Notes: generated by a model not told the origin, from the sequence alone. DNA of 38,244 nucleotides from an uncultured beta proteobacterium (GCA_903845935.1 CAIMZI010000020.1:1-38244); one strand, 5' to 3'; counted from the stretch's first letter, positions 1 through 7,440 are shown. A program made the numbers and translations.

Positions 1-636
1 GGCAAAACGGTGGTGGATATGAGCTCCATTTCGCCCACGCAGACCAAGGCCTTTGCCGAGCGCATCAACGCCCTGGGTTGCGACTATATGGATGCGCCGG
101 TTTCCGGTGGTGAAGTGGGCGCCAAGGCTGCCAGCCTGACGATTATGGTGGGTGCCGCCGAGGCAACGTTTGAAAAAGTTCTGCCGCTGCTGCAAACCAT
201 GGGCAAGAACATTACCCTGGTCGGCGGAAACGGTGACGGCCAGACCTGCAAGGTGGCCAACCAGATCATCGTGGCGCTCAACATTGCCGCTGTCGGCGAA
301 GCCCTGCTGTTTGCCAGCAAGGCCGGCGCCGATCCGGCCAAGGTGCGCCAGGCACTGATGGGCGGCTTTGCTGCGTCGCGCATTCTGGAAGTGCATGGCG
401 AGCGCATGATCAAGCGCACCTTCAACCCCGGCTTTCGCATCGGCCTGCACCAGAAGGATCTCGGCCTGGCCCTGCAAGGTGCCCGCGAGCTCGGCATGGC
501 ACTGCCCCAGACGGCAGGGGCTGCGCAGCTGATGCAAGTGTGCAGCGCCAACGGACTACAGAATCTGGACCACTCCGGCCTGGTACGGGCCCTCGAAATC
601 ATGGCCAATTACCAAGTCGCTCCCGACCCCGTCTAA
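1..636 (+). CDS. glxR: 2-hydroxy-3-oxopropionate (tartronate semialdehyde) reductase, 5'-truncated
   Basis: The reading frame is open from the first base and ends with TAA, so the N-terminal NAD(P)-binding Rossmann half lies outside the window. The visible 211 residues hold the end of that domain and the helical C-terminal domain of the beta-hydroxyacid dehydrogenase family. DAPVSGGEVGA (residues about 30-40 of the visible part) is the family substrate-binding signature, and GNGDGQTCKVANQ contains the catalytic lysine. From memory the sequence closely resembles GarR/GlxR of enteric bacteria, including KVANQIIVALNI and FNPGFRIGLHQKDL. The enzyme reduces tartronate semialdehyde to D-glycerate with NAD(P)H, in glyoxylate or galactarate catabolism. 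3-hydroxyisobutyrate dehydrogenase is the main alternative and is less likely given those stretches. Upstream partners cannot be seen. Confidence 0.88.
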   Translation, partial: GKTVVDMSSISPTQTKAFAERINALGCDYMDAPVSGGEVGAKAASLTIMVGAAEATFEKVLPLLQTMGKNITLVGGNGDGQTCKVANQIIVALNIAAVGEALLFASKAGADPAKVRQALMGGFAASRILEVHGERMIKRTFNPGFRIGLHQKDLGLALQGARELGMALPQTAGAAQLMQVCSANGLQNLDHSGLVRALEIMANYQVAPDPV

Positions 637-692
637 GTTCTTCAGCCGTCTTCCAGCTGCCTTAAAGCAGCGGGAATGTGCGACGCAAGAAG

Positions 693-735
693 GCCCCGCG
701 CAGCAGCGGGGCGCAGTCAGACCCCAGTGGTCTGA
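693..735 (+). terminator. Two adjacent hairpins after the reductase gene
   Basis: Arm GCCCCGC (693-699) pairs with GCGGGGC (706-712) around a 6-base loop. TCAGACC (717-723) pairs with GGTCTGA (729-735) around a 5-base loop. There is no T-run directly behind either; a T-rich tract (771-784) lies about 35 bases on. The position 57 bases after the stop codon suits transcription termination or 3'-end protection, but the missing adjacent T-run makes a classic Rho-independent terminator uncertain. The rest of 637-894 shows no gene. Confidence 0.4.
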
Positions 736-894
736 GCCAAGTCTGGAATGCGCTGTTGCGCCGTTCCCGGTTTTCTTTTTTTTTCAAAATTTATCCATGA
801 AAGCGCGCTGCGCTTGATGGGTCACCCGAGCATGCGCGTTGCATTTTCAACTCCAGCAGCGCGTGGCAAAAACGCCAGATGAACGGGTTCCGGT

Positions 895-906
895 TTGTCT
901 GGACAA
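895..906. promoter_or_regulatory. Palindrome upstream of the GH28 gene
   Basis: TTGTCTGGACAA is a 12-base palindrome (arms TTGTC/GACAA, 2-base centre) lying 36 bases before the GH28 start codon. A TTGACT hexamer follows at 908-913. This could be an operator. No regulator gene is adjacent and no second copy was noticed. Confidence 0.3.
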
Positions 907-941
907 GTTGACTTTCACATTTCATTGAAGAGGCTACCAAT

Positions 942-3119
942 ATGAGAGACAAAACATTCAAGAAAAATGCAGCCCTTGGTGCAATCAGCCGCCGTGACCT
1001 GATGTTGCGCGGCGTTTCGCTGGCGGCAGTCGGTGGCGCGGGCTTGCCTCTGCTGGCCTGTGGCGGCGGCGGTTCAGCAGCTGCCTTCGATACGATCTGG
1101 GGCGCCGGTGCAGCAGCCGATCAGATCGTGGCTAGCTTGGCATTTTTGAAGCCATCCATGTTCCCGGCGACGGTGTTCAACGTCACGACCTATGGGGCGC
1201 AAACCATTGCGCCCGTGACCTATGGAAGTGCACTTAATCCGTATGTCGATCCTGCTGTATCCAGTGCCGCTCAGGTCACTGCTTCCCAATACGGTTTCAC
1301 GACCGGAGCGCTGGCCAGCGGCACACCAGGCTCCAACACCTACGCCAACATGACTATAGCCGGCGCCTTCGATTCGCGCCTCGCATTCATTGCCGCCATT
1401 GCGGCCTGCCACGCGGCTGGCGGCGGACAAGTATTGGTTCCTGCGGGTAACTATTACTGCGGCGGGCCGATTACCCTGCTGAGCAACGTGCACTTCCATC
1501 TCGCCGCCAACTGCACGATTTATTTCAGTCCCAACCCGGCAGATTACGCGAAAGACGGACCCTACAACTGTGGCGCAAACGGCAACTTGTTTTACTCGCG
1601 CTGGCAGGGCAATGACTGCCTGAACTATGGCTCGCCGATCAACGCATTTAATCAGACCAATATTGCTGTTACAGGAACGGACCAGACGTCCATTTTGAAT
1701 GGGCAAGCCATGGTTCCCTATGCCAGCAGCAATGCGGGCAATCCTGCTGCACCAGCAACGCTGGGTACGACGACCTTCTGCTGGTGGACCATGAAGGGAA
1801 CTGCAAGCGCATGGGGATGTGCCACTACAGCTACGACCATGGGAACACAGGGCTCCTTCAATAGTGCCAACCTGGATCTGCTCAGTTTTGGTTCGGTGGA
1901 GGCGCCGAATATCTATACCAATGGTGCGGCTGGTGGTGGTACAAACTGGCTTTATACCTTGTTAGGTACGGGGTCCCTCACAGCACCGACCGCTGCGGCT
2001 CCTGCCTGGACCACGGACTCCAAATACCTCCCGGCGCTTGCGGAGGCGGGCGTGAGTCCTACCCTGAGAATATTCGGTAAGGGACATTATTTGCCACCAC
2101 CCATGATCCAGTTCATTGGCTGCACCAATGTGTTGATGCAAAACTACACGACGCAGCAGACACCGTTTTGGCAGCATAACCCGGTGAACTGCACCAATGT
2201 GCTCATCAGCGGCGTCTACACCAACAGCCTCGGACCCAACAATGATGGTTTCGATCCGGATGCCTGTAACAACGTATTGATTGACACGGTCAACTTCAAC
2301 ACCGGGGATGACTGCATCGCTATTAAATCTGGCAAAGACGGAGACACCCAGTACGGTCCTTGCAATAATATTCTGATTCAGAACTGCACCATGAACTCGG
2401 GCCATGGCGGCATCACGATCGGTAGTGAGATGATGGCTGGCGCACAAAATATCTATGCCCGCAACCTGACCATGACCAATCAGTATTGGAACGTCAATCC
2501 CTTGAATATCGGAATCCGCTTCAAGACCAATATGAACCGTGGCGGCTTTATCAAGAACGTCTACGTGAATGGCGTCAGTTTGCCGAACGGCATCATGACA
2601 GTCGGGAAAACGGACTCAACCGGTATCACAGGGTCGCCGATCTCTGCAACGCAAACGCTGGGCGTGGCCGGTGCCAGCACCGGAAACCCTTCCACTTCGC
2701 AAGGCGGTGTCATCACCTTTGACTGCGATTACTCACCCAACAGTGATGCGGTCCGGAACCGCCCACCGGTGGTGAACAATATCCAGATTCAAAATGTCAC
2801 GGTCGGAAATATAACGCCTAGTTCCGGGACTTCTGGATTCAATGCGGCTGCAAGCTACCCCGCATCTTGCTTCCAGGCAGTGGTCATGCAAGGGCCGGTC
2901 AAAACGGATTACAACGGTCCACTACCCGTGCCAACTGTCTTGCCGATCACGAATGTGTCGATCACGAACTGCAATTTTGGCAATCCGGTGTGTCCGGCAA
3001 CCGCTGCCAGCAGTGCCAGCCCTTCTGCCATCTATGCGTGGAGCGTCAGCAACGTGACCTTGGACAAGGTGCAAATTTCAGGCACCACCATCAGCCAGGT
3101 GCTGAACGACGTGCGCTGA
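942..3119 (+). CDS. Glycoside hydrolase family 28 (polygalacturonase-like), Tat-exported lipoprotein
   Basis: A protein of 725 residues. The N-terminus carries a twin-arginine motif (SRRDLM, residues 16-21), a hydrophobic stretch and a lipobox ending at Cys40 (LLAC), followed by GGGG. It is therefore predicted to be exported folded by Tat and lipid-anchored. The rest is a right-handed parallel beta-helix with the GH28 catalytic signatures: NNDG (433-436, usually NTDG), GDDC (455-458), GHGG (487-490) and RFKTN (526-530). These supply the acidic residues, histidine and substrate-binding Arg/Lys of polygalacturonases, which hydrolyse alpha-1,4-galacturonan; related enzymes act on rhamnogalacturonan or xylogalacturonan. 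At over 700 residues it is longer than typical bacterial GH28 enzymes, with Gly/Ser/Thr/Asn-rich insertions between about residues 250 and 380. The start is supported by AAGAGG upstream. No pectin uptake genes are adjacent, so the natural substrate is open. Confidence 0.85.
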   Translation: MRDKTFKKNAALGAISRRDLMLRGVSLAAVGGAGLPLLACGGGGSAAAFDTIWGAGAAADQIVASLAFLKPSMFPATVFNVTTYGAQTIAPVTYGSALNPYVDPAVSSAAQVTASQYGFTTGALASGTPGSNTYANMTIAGAFDSRLAFIAAIAACHAAGGGQVLVPAGNYYCGGPITLLSNVHFHLAANCTIYFSPNPADYAKDGPYNCGANGNLFYSRWQGNDCLNYGSPINAFNQTNIAVTGTDQTSILNGQAMVPYASSNAGNPAAPATLGTTTFCWWTMKGTASAWGCATTATTMGTQGSFNSANLDLLSFGSVEAPNIYTNGAAGGGTNWLYTLLGTGSLTAPTAAAPAWTTDSKYLPALAEAGVSPTLRIFGKGHYLPPPMIQFIGCTNVLMQNYTTQQTPFWQHNPVNCTNVLISGVYTNSLGPNNDGFDPDACNNVLIDTVNFNTGDDCIAIKSGKDGDTQYGPCNNILIQNCTMNSGHGGITIGSEMMAGAQNIYARNLTMTNQYWNVNPLNIGIRFKTNMNRGGFIKNVYVNGVSLPNGIMTVGKTDSTGITGSPISATQTLGVAGASTGNPSTSQGGVITFDCDYSPNSDAVRNRPPVVNNIQIQNVTVGNITPSSGTSGFNAAASYPASCFQAVVMQGPVKTDYNGPLPVPTVLPITNVSITNCNFGNPVCPATAASSASPSAIYAWSVSNVTLDKVQISGTTISQVLNDVR

Positions 3120-3135
3120 TTTGCATGTGAGTCTT

Positions 3136-3168
3136 GGGGGGCGCTGCGTCTGTGGTGGCCCCCCTTTT
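3136..3168 (+). terminator. Rho-independent terminator of the GH28 gene
   Basis: GGGGGGC (3136-3142) pairs with GCCCCCC (3158-3164) and TTTTCTT follows immediately. It lies 17 bases after the GH28 stop codon. It acts on the plus strand only; the opposite strand has no T-run after the stem. Confidence 0.8.
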
Positions 3169-3217
3169 CTTAGCAGTCCAGACGCATGCGCTGCCCTGCC
3201 GGATCGAAGAGTCCGCG

Positions 3218-4009
3218 TTAGCGGTGCGAACTGCTGTGGCTGGATCCGGAGGACTGACCGCCGCTTGCCGCATGTGCGCCCGGGGAAGAGCCGGCGCTGC
3301 CTGCAGAACCGGAGCCAGTCGACGCGTTTGCGCTGCCAGCTGCAGTGGATGATGCGTTTGAATCGCTATGCATGGCTTTGCCCACGCCATCTGCCTGAGC
3401 GGCTGCGGCAACGGGTGCCACCACCGCGCTGCTGTCGGCTTTCAAGGTGGCAGCCGCTGCAGCCAGCGCGGCCTTGTCGGCTGCAACCGCTGTAGACGCG
3501 GACAGGGCGGCGCTTCGATCGGTGGTCAATTGCGTACGTGCGGCGTTCAGGGCGGCCTGGGCAGCAGTGATGGCAGTGGCGTCACCGGCAAGTTTGGCTG
3601 CCTTCAAGGAAACCTCAGCCTGTTCCACCGCTGCACGATCGGTCGTCATGGTGGCGGTGCTCAGAGCGACTGTAACGTCGGCCTTGAGCTGTGCCTGATC
3701 GGCCTTCACTGCCAAACGGTCCGCGCTCAGAAAGCTGCTGGCGGCTTTTTCCAGACTGGTCTGGTCTGCTTGCAGAGTCGTACGCGCTGCACTCAGTGCA
3801 CTCAGGTCTGCAGTGGTTGATACGCCTGCTGCCTTGTCTGTGTGGAACTGTGTCAGTGCCGCCTTCAGGCTTGCCAGGTCGCTGATCACCTGGTTTTGTG
3901 CGGTCACGACGGCGTCAGGCAGCGTACTTGTCGTGGTTTGGGCGTGGCCGGTGGCCGAACCGAGTGCGAATGCCGCCAATGCGATGCCAGAAAAGATGGA
4001 ACGTTTCAT
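3218..4009 (-). CDS. Secreted Ala/Ser-rich helical (coiled-coil) protein of unknown function
   Basis: A protein of 263 residues starting MKRSIFSG. This ATG is preferred over upstream in-frame ones because AGGGGT precedes it and it begins a clean Sec signal peptide (cleavage after GHA, about residue 24). Residues 30-200 are almost entirely Ala, Ser, Thr, Leu, Asp, Lys and Gln in irregular heptad-like repeats such as LKADVTVAL, LEKAASS and LNAARTQL, predicting long amphipathic helices. The last 50 residues are a Ser/Gly/Ala/His tail without apparent fold. No cysteine or catalytic motif is visible. I recognise no family; a periplasmic or surface structural or adaptor protein is possible. Gene density on the opposite strand is meaningless here because the sequence is GC-rich and repetitive. 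Confidence 0.7.
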   Translation of the reverse strand: MKRSIFSGIALAAFALGSATGHAQTTTSTLPDAVVTAQNQVISDLASLKAALTQFHTDKAAGVSTTADLSALSAARTTLQADQTSLEKAASSFLSADRLAVKADQAQLKADVTVALSTATMTTDRAAVEQAEVSLKAAKLAGDATAITAAQAALNAARTQLTTDRSAALSASTAVAADKAALAAAAATLKADSSAVVAPVAAAAQADGVGKAMHSDSNASSTAAGSANASTGSGSAGSAGSSPGAHAASGGQSSGSSHSSSHR

Positions 4010-4174
4010 GAAGGACCCCTGAGATTGAAGTTGCATGATGGTGCGCCGGCTATGTGAAGCGCATGTGAAGAAGGCCCGGAAAAATTGCAAGAAAATGTGA
4101 GTGCCAAGCCACGGATGCGCCGCTGCTGGGCTCCAAGCTACGGTGCAAGACCGGGCCTGCCGGCATTGGTGTGT

Positions 4175-4447
4175 CTACAGGTCCAGCACCAACAGTGCAC
4201 TGCTTGACCGTGAGCAGCAAGGCATGAACTGGTCGTTGGCGGCCTGCTCCTCGGGCGTGAGATAGCTGTCCCAATGTTCCGGTACGCCTTCCAGCACACG
4301 CGTCAGGCAGGTGCCGCAGACGCCCTGGCCGCAGGAGGTGAGAATGTCTACCCCGGCTTCTGACAACGCCTGGGTCACGCTCTTGTCCCAGGGCACCACA
4401 ACGATTTGCCCGCTGCTGGCGATCTTGACTTCAAAGCTGTCGCTCAT
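4175..4447 (-). CDS. Stand-alone [2Fe-2S] ferredoxin equal to the C-terminal domain of VanB
   Basis: A protein of 90 residues with the plant-type ferredoxin pattern Cys39-x4-Cys44-x2-Cys47-x29-Cys77. The stretches [23 protein letters not shown] and the ending LVLDL match the last third of vanillate demethylase reductase VanB and other phthalate-dioxygenase-reductase-type proteins. Those proteins are normally about 310-320 residues, with FMN- and NAD-binding domains first. Here these domains are absent: the gene starts with its own ATG, overlapping the vanA stop as ATGA, and AGGAG lies just upstream inside vanA. It therefore appears to be a genuine short gene translated with vanA. It would pass electrons to the VanA Rieske centre, but must itself be reduced by an NAD(P)H reductase encoded elsewhere. 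Codon use looks like that of vanA. Confidence 0.85.
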   Translation of the reverse strand: MSDSFEVKIASSGQIVVVPWDKSVTQALSEAGVDILTSCGQGVCGTCLTRVLEGVPEHWDSYLTPEEQAANDQFMPCCSRSSSALLVLDL

Positions 4448-5499
4448 GCTGCATCTCCTGAAGTGGCCACAAGCGCGTGCTCCGCGGCCATCATCCGGTC
4501 CAAAATCTTACGCGATTGCACACCTCCGGCATCGATGTTCAGCATTAAGAGCGCGCGCTCGGGGTGGTCCAGCAGGTTCCTTTGCTGCAGCTCCAGCATT
4601 TGCAGGTCTTCGCTGAAGATCTTGCCCTGGCCTTCGCGGATGCTGTCGGTCAGCGCCTGGTCCTCGGGTTTGAACTTGCGTGCCATGCCCCAGAAATAGT
4701 GGATCGAGGTGTCGGTCTCGGGCGTCATGAAGTCCACCACCACGCTATAAACCTTGTGCTCTGCGCTCGCGTTGTAGCCGCCATGGCCGGCATGTGCCAC
4801 CCCCACCTCAATCATCACGCTGGCCGGTGGTGTGAAGCGGCAAATCTGCCAGCGGTCCACCGCCACATCGTCGGCCAGGCCATTGCCACGCAGCGCCATC
4901 TTCCAGAATGGTGGCGCCTCGATGTTCTCCATGAAGCGGCTGGTGACGACCTGGTTGCCGTCCACCTGGGTCTTGCAGGGCACCTCGTCGATTTCCTTCT
5001 GGCCTATGCTGTTGCTGTGGACATAGGTTTCATGCGTCAGATCCATCAGGTTGTCTATCATCAACCGGTAGTCGCATGCGATGTGGAACAGGCCACCGCC
5101 AAAAGCCCACGCGTCGTTGTCAAACCACTCTTGGTGCGGGATCAAGGCCTTGTCGGCCAGCGCCGCATCACCGGGCCAGACCCAGACAAAACCATAGCGC
5201 TCCTCCACTGGAAATGTGCGGATGGCCGGAAAGCCGCGCACGCGTTGGCCCGGCATGGACACGGTCTTGCCATCGCAGCCCATGCTCAGGCCGTGGTAGC
5301 CGCAGACCAGCTTGCCCTCGCACACGCGGCCCAAGGAAAGCGGCGCACCGCGGTGCGGGCAAAAGTCTTCCAAGGCGGCGACGCGCTTCTCGTCGCCCCG
5401 GTAAAAGGCAATGCTTTCGCCGCAGATCTTTCGTCCCAGCGGACCCGCATCTATCTCATCGGGCGTGCAGGCCACATACCAGGCATTTTTGGGGAACAT
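4444..5499 (-). CDS. vanA: Vanillate O-demethylase oxygenase subunit
   Basis: A Rieske non-haem iron oxygenase of 351 residues. The start [10 protein letters not shown] is chosen because AGGAGA precedes it by about 8 bases; longer in-frame starts have poor context. The Rieske cluster ligands are Cys47-x-His49 and Cys66-x2-His69. The mononuclear iron motif is Asp153-x2-His156-x4-His161 in DLTHETYVH. The order and length match VanA, which converts vanillate to protocatechuate and formaldehyde. The gene is followed by a coupled ferredoxin gene. Its product, protocatechuate, is the substrate of the pmd operon at 8.9-14.6 kb, which supports the assignment. Related O-demethylases acting on syringate or methoxybenzoates cannot be excluded. 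A palindromic operator candidate lies just upstream (5515-5532). Confidence 0.87.
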   Translation of the reverse strand: MFPKNAWYVACTPDEIDAGPLGRKICGESIAFYRGDEKRVAALEDFCPHRGAPLSLGRVCEGKLVCGYHGLSMGCDGKTVSMPGQRVRGFPAIRTFPVEERYGFVWVWPGDAALADKALIPHQEWFDNDAWAFGGGLFHIACDYRLMIDNLMDLTHETYVHSNSIGQKEIDEVPCKTQVDGNQVVTSRFMENIEAPPFWKMALRGNGLADDVAVDRWQICRFTPPASVMIEVGVAHAGHGGYNASAEHKVYSVVVDFMTPETDTSIHYFWGMARKFKPEDQALTDSIREGQGKIFSEDLQMLELQQRNLLDHPERALLMLNIDAGGVQSRKILDRMMAAEHALVATSGDAA

Positions 5500-5514
5500 G
5501 GGGTCTCCTGAAGT

Positions 5515-5532
5515 CATTCCGTATACTGAATG
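5515..5532. promoter_or_regulatory. Operator candidate directly upstream of vanA
   Basis: CATTCcGTATACtGAATG is an 18-base palindrome with one mismatched pair and the core GTATAC. It lies 16 bases before the vanA start codon, at the Shine-Dalgarno/5' untranslated region. FadR-subfamily GntR regulators, which include VanR of other bacteria, bind short GT-N-AC palindromes, so a VanR-type repressor is a reasonable guess. No GntR gene lies next to vanA. Confidence 0.5.
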
Positions 5533-5570
5533 AAAAGGATTGTACGAAAGGATGCTGCTGCTGGCTAGCG

Positions 5571-5610
5571 GCTGAAGATGGGTGTTAACCCTCGGGTTAG
5601 AGTCTTCAGC
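5571..5610. repeat. Nested inverted repeats upstream of vanA
   Basis: GCTGAAGA (5571-5578) and TCTTCAGC (5603-5610) are exact inverted repeats enclosing a second perfect palindrome, TAACCCTCGGGTTA (5586-5599). The element sits 72-111 bases before the vanA start. It could be a second regulator site for vanA or a cruciform/RNA hairpin. There is no T-run, so a terminator is unlikely. Confidence 0.5.
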
Positions 5611-5715
5611 TTGCAGCGCAGCGCCAGCACTCGAATGTAAAAACAAAGGTGAGGATCTTCATTTTTAGTTTAATGAATGCTCATCCATACGTTAAGTTGT
5701 CAAAAGTGCCAAAGT

Positions 5716-5731
5716 TAGTCCGAATGGACTA
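5716..5731. promoter_or_regulatory. Palindrome upstream of the PEP-CTERM gene
   Basis: TAGTCCGAATGGACTA has perfect 6-base arms around GAAT and lies 120 bases before the PEP-CTERM start. It is an operator candidate for the gene on the plus strand. The rest of 5611-5850 is AT-richer than its surroundings and shows no gene. Confidence 0.3.
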
Positions 5732-5850
5732 TTGATGCAAATACACATGTCTCTGATACTTGTCATGTCTTCCATGAATTTGTTCAAAACTTTTTGCTCA
5801 TGCGTGGTGACCTTTTAACCAAACTTCATCATTCGTCTAGGAATTTCATC

Positions 5851-6474
5851 ATGCGTAAACTCATTCTTGCTGCCGCTCTGGCAACACCATTCTTCGCTTC
5901 GGCGGCAACCAACCTCGTTACCAACGGCAGCTTCGAAGCCTTTACAGGCGGTTCTTTTAGTGGTTTTACAACCGTTTCCGCTGGCCAAACTACGTTGACC
6001 GGTTGGACTGTTGGTGGCGCTTCGGTTGACGTGATTAATGGTAATTACGGCGCAATTTCCGGCAACAGCATTGACATGCTGGGTACCCCTGGTCCCGGTT
6101 CTTTGTCTCAATCGTTGAACACCATTGCAGGTCAAACCTACACGTTGACGTTCGACCTCGGTGCAAACACTGGTAGCGACAACTCCGTGACAGGTGGGAA
6201 TTTGATTTCCAAGCAATTGAACGTAAGCCTCAGCAACGGCACCGCCGCAACTTACTACGGCAACTCAACTAAAGCCACTGAATCTATCTCGTTCACTGCA
6301 AACTCGGCGTTGACCCAATTGACGTTCACCAGCGCAGCCAGCGGCTATTCTGGCGCCGTGCTCGACAATGTAGCCGTGGCGGCCGTTCCAGAACCCGAAA
6401 CCTACGCCATGCTGTTGGCTGGTCTGGGTCTGATCGGTGCTGCTGTCAAGCGTCGCAAGGCCAAGCAAGCCTAA
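5851..6474 (+). CDS. PEP-CTERM sorting-domain protein, DUF642/choice-of-anchor-C-like
   Basis: A protein of 207 residues. The start MRKLILAAAL is preferred over upstream in-frame starts because AGGA lies 8 bases before it and a Sec signal peptide begins there (cleavage after FASA, residue 18 or so). The middle, NLVTNGSFEAF followed by GWTVGGASVDVI and later SQSLNTIAGQTYTLTFDLG, resembles the beta-sandwich, carbohydrate-binding-like DUF642/choice-of-anchor C proteins. The end is a PEP-CTERM signal: VPEPE (179-183), a hydrophobic helix and the basic tail KRRKAKQ. Such proteins are processed by an exosortase and usually linked to exopolysaccharide. No exosortase gene is in this window. The gene is monocistronic with its own terminator. 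The substrate is unknown. Confidence 0.85.
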   Translation: MRKLILAAALATPFFASAATNLVTNGSFEAFTGGSFSGFTTVSAGQTTLTGWTVGGASVDVINGNYGAISGNSIDMLGTPGPGSLSQSLNTIAGQTYTLTFDLGANTGSDNSVTGGNLISKQLNVSLSNGTAATYYGNSTKATESISFTANSALTQLTFTSAASGYSGAVLDNVAVAAVPEPETYAMLLAGLGLIGAAVKRRKAKQA

Positions 6475-6494
6475 TCGCTTGTCGCGCCAATAAG

Positions 6495-6518
6495 AAGGGA
6501 GCTTAGGCTCCCTTTTTT
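6495..6518 (+). terminator. Rho-independent terminator of the PEP-CTERM gene
   Basis: AAGGGAGC (6495-6502) pairs perfectly with GCTCCCTT (6507-6514) around loop TTAG, followed by T-run to 6518. It lies 20 bases after the stop codon. On the other strand the T-tract is interrupted, so it may only weakly stop the converging MarR transcript. Confidence 0.88.
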
Positions 6519-6585
6519 ACGTCGGCGAATGACGCTGCCGCAGGCCGTGGCGTGCGGAATACTCCAAGCTGGCGGCGGCGAAAAT

Positions 6586-7050
6586 CTATAGCTGCACCAG
6601 CTTGCGCAGCAGGCGCATGAACTCGGTCTGCTCCGCCGCGTCCAGATTCTTCAGCACCGCCTGGTACACCAGCTCAATGCCGGGTTGCAACTCCAGCAGC
6701 GCATCTTCGCCCTCGGGCGTGAGCGACAGGCTGCGCTGGCGCCTGGGCATCACCTTGCGTTCTATCCAGCCCTTGGCCTCCAGGCGGGTGGCAATGTCAG
6801 CGCTGGAGGAGGTGTCGAGCGCAATCTTCTGCGCCAAAGTCACCTGGTCAATGCCGGGACATTCCTGCAGGGTGCGCAATATCGCGTATTGGATGGGCGT
6901 GACATGGCGGCCATGCACTTCGTGAAAACGCGCCACGGCCAGTTGCTGGGCACGGCGTATCAGGTGCCCGGGCTCGTCGTGTACCTGCATGACCGCAACT
7001 TGGCGGGGGCGGGCTCCGCTGGAAGCGGCTGGGGCGCGGGCTTTGCTCAT
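6586..7050 (-). CDS. MarR-family transcriptional regulator
   Basis: About 154 residues from the ATG at 7050; an in-frame GTG at 7098 would add 16 residues, and an ATG at 6990 would shorten it. None has a good Shine-Dalgarno sequence, so the start is uncertain. The body has the MarR winged-helix fold: a dimerisation helix, then VTPIQYAILRTLQ, the recognition helix region DTSSSADIATRLEAKGWIER, the wing with PRRQRSLSLTPEGE, and a C-terminal helix. Proteins of this kind commonly respond to aromatic acids. The vanA and pmd genes make an aromatic ligand plausible, but the gene is separated from vanA and lies behind a BON lipoprotein gene on the same strand. No target site was identified. Confidence 0.82.
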   Translation of the reverse strand: MSKARAPAASSGARPRQVAVMQVHDEPGHLIRRAQQLAVARFHEVHGRHVTPIQYAILRTLQECPGIDQVTLAQKIALDTSSSADIATRLEAKGWIERKVMPRRQRSLSLTPEGEDALLELQPGIELVYQAVLKNLDAAEQTEFMRLLRKLVQL

Positions 7051-7128
7051 ACCCGCATTGTGGGGCAAGGGCACGGGAGCGCGTCGGTGCTGGCCCACCT
7101 CGTGCCCGAGCGCGTCATCGCATGGCAG

Positions 7129-7440
7129 TTAAGGGCGAATGGCGATTTCGTTTTTCACGGCGGTCACACCCTTGACGCCACGCGCGATGGACTCGGCGGT
7201 AGAGCGTTCGCTGGCGTTCTTGGCAAAGCCTGACAGCATCACCGTGCCTTTGAGGGTTTCCACGCTGATGGCACCAGCGTCCACCTGTTTGTTTTCCACA
7301 AAGCGCGCTTTCACCAGGGTGGTGATGCCGCTGTCATCAACGTAGGCACCTACGGATTCCTGGCCGCGCTGAACGGCGCAAGCGCTGGTGAGCAGGACGA
7401 TGGCGGTGCTCAGGATGGCGAGTGAAGTGCGAAGTGTCAT
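7129..7440 (-). CDS. BON-domain lipoprotein (OsmY/Dp1-like)
   Basis: A protein of 103 residues with an N-terminal signal and lipobox ending at Cys21 (LTSAC), so a lipoprotein of the inner or outer membrane. Residues 35-103 form one BON domain: ITTLVKARFVENKQVDAGAISVETLKGTVMLSGFA, ending KGVTAVKNEIAI. BON domains are thought to bind phospholipid or other cell-envelope components, and single-BON lipoproteins are often stress-induced. It precedes the MarR gene on the same strand and is divergent from the rcnB-like gene. No specific role can be assigned. Confidence 0.85.
   Translation of the reverse strand: MTLRTSLAILSTAIVLLTSACAVQRGQESVGAYVDDSGITTLVKARFVENKQVDAGAISVETLKGTVMLSGFAKNASERSTAESIARGVKGVTAVKNEIAIRP

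Noticed and set aside
4564..5511. 315-codon open frame on the plus strand opposite vanA
   Set aside because: Antisense to vanA with intact Rieske and iron motifs; composition typical of a shadow frame.
6586..7050. MarR gene as the local repressor of vanA
   Set aside because: It is about 1 kb from vanA, separated by a PEP-CTERM gene with its own terminator, and the palindrome before vanA looks more like a FadR/GntR site. The link remains possible but unsupported.
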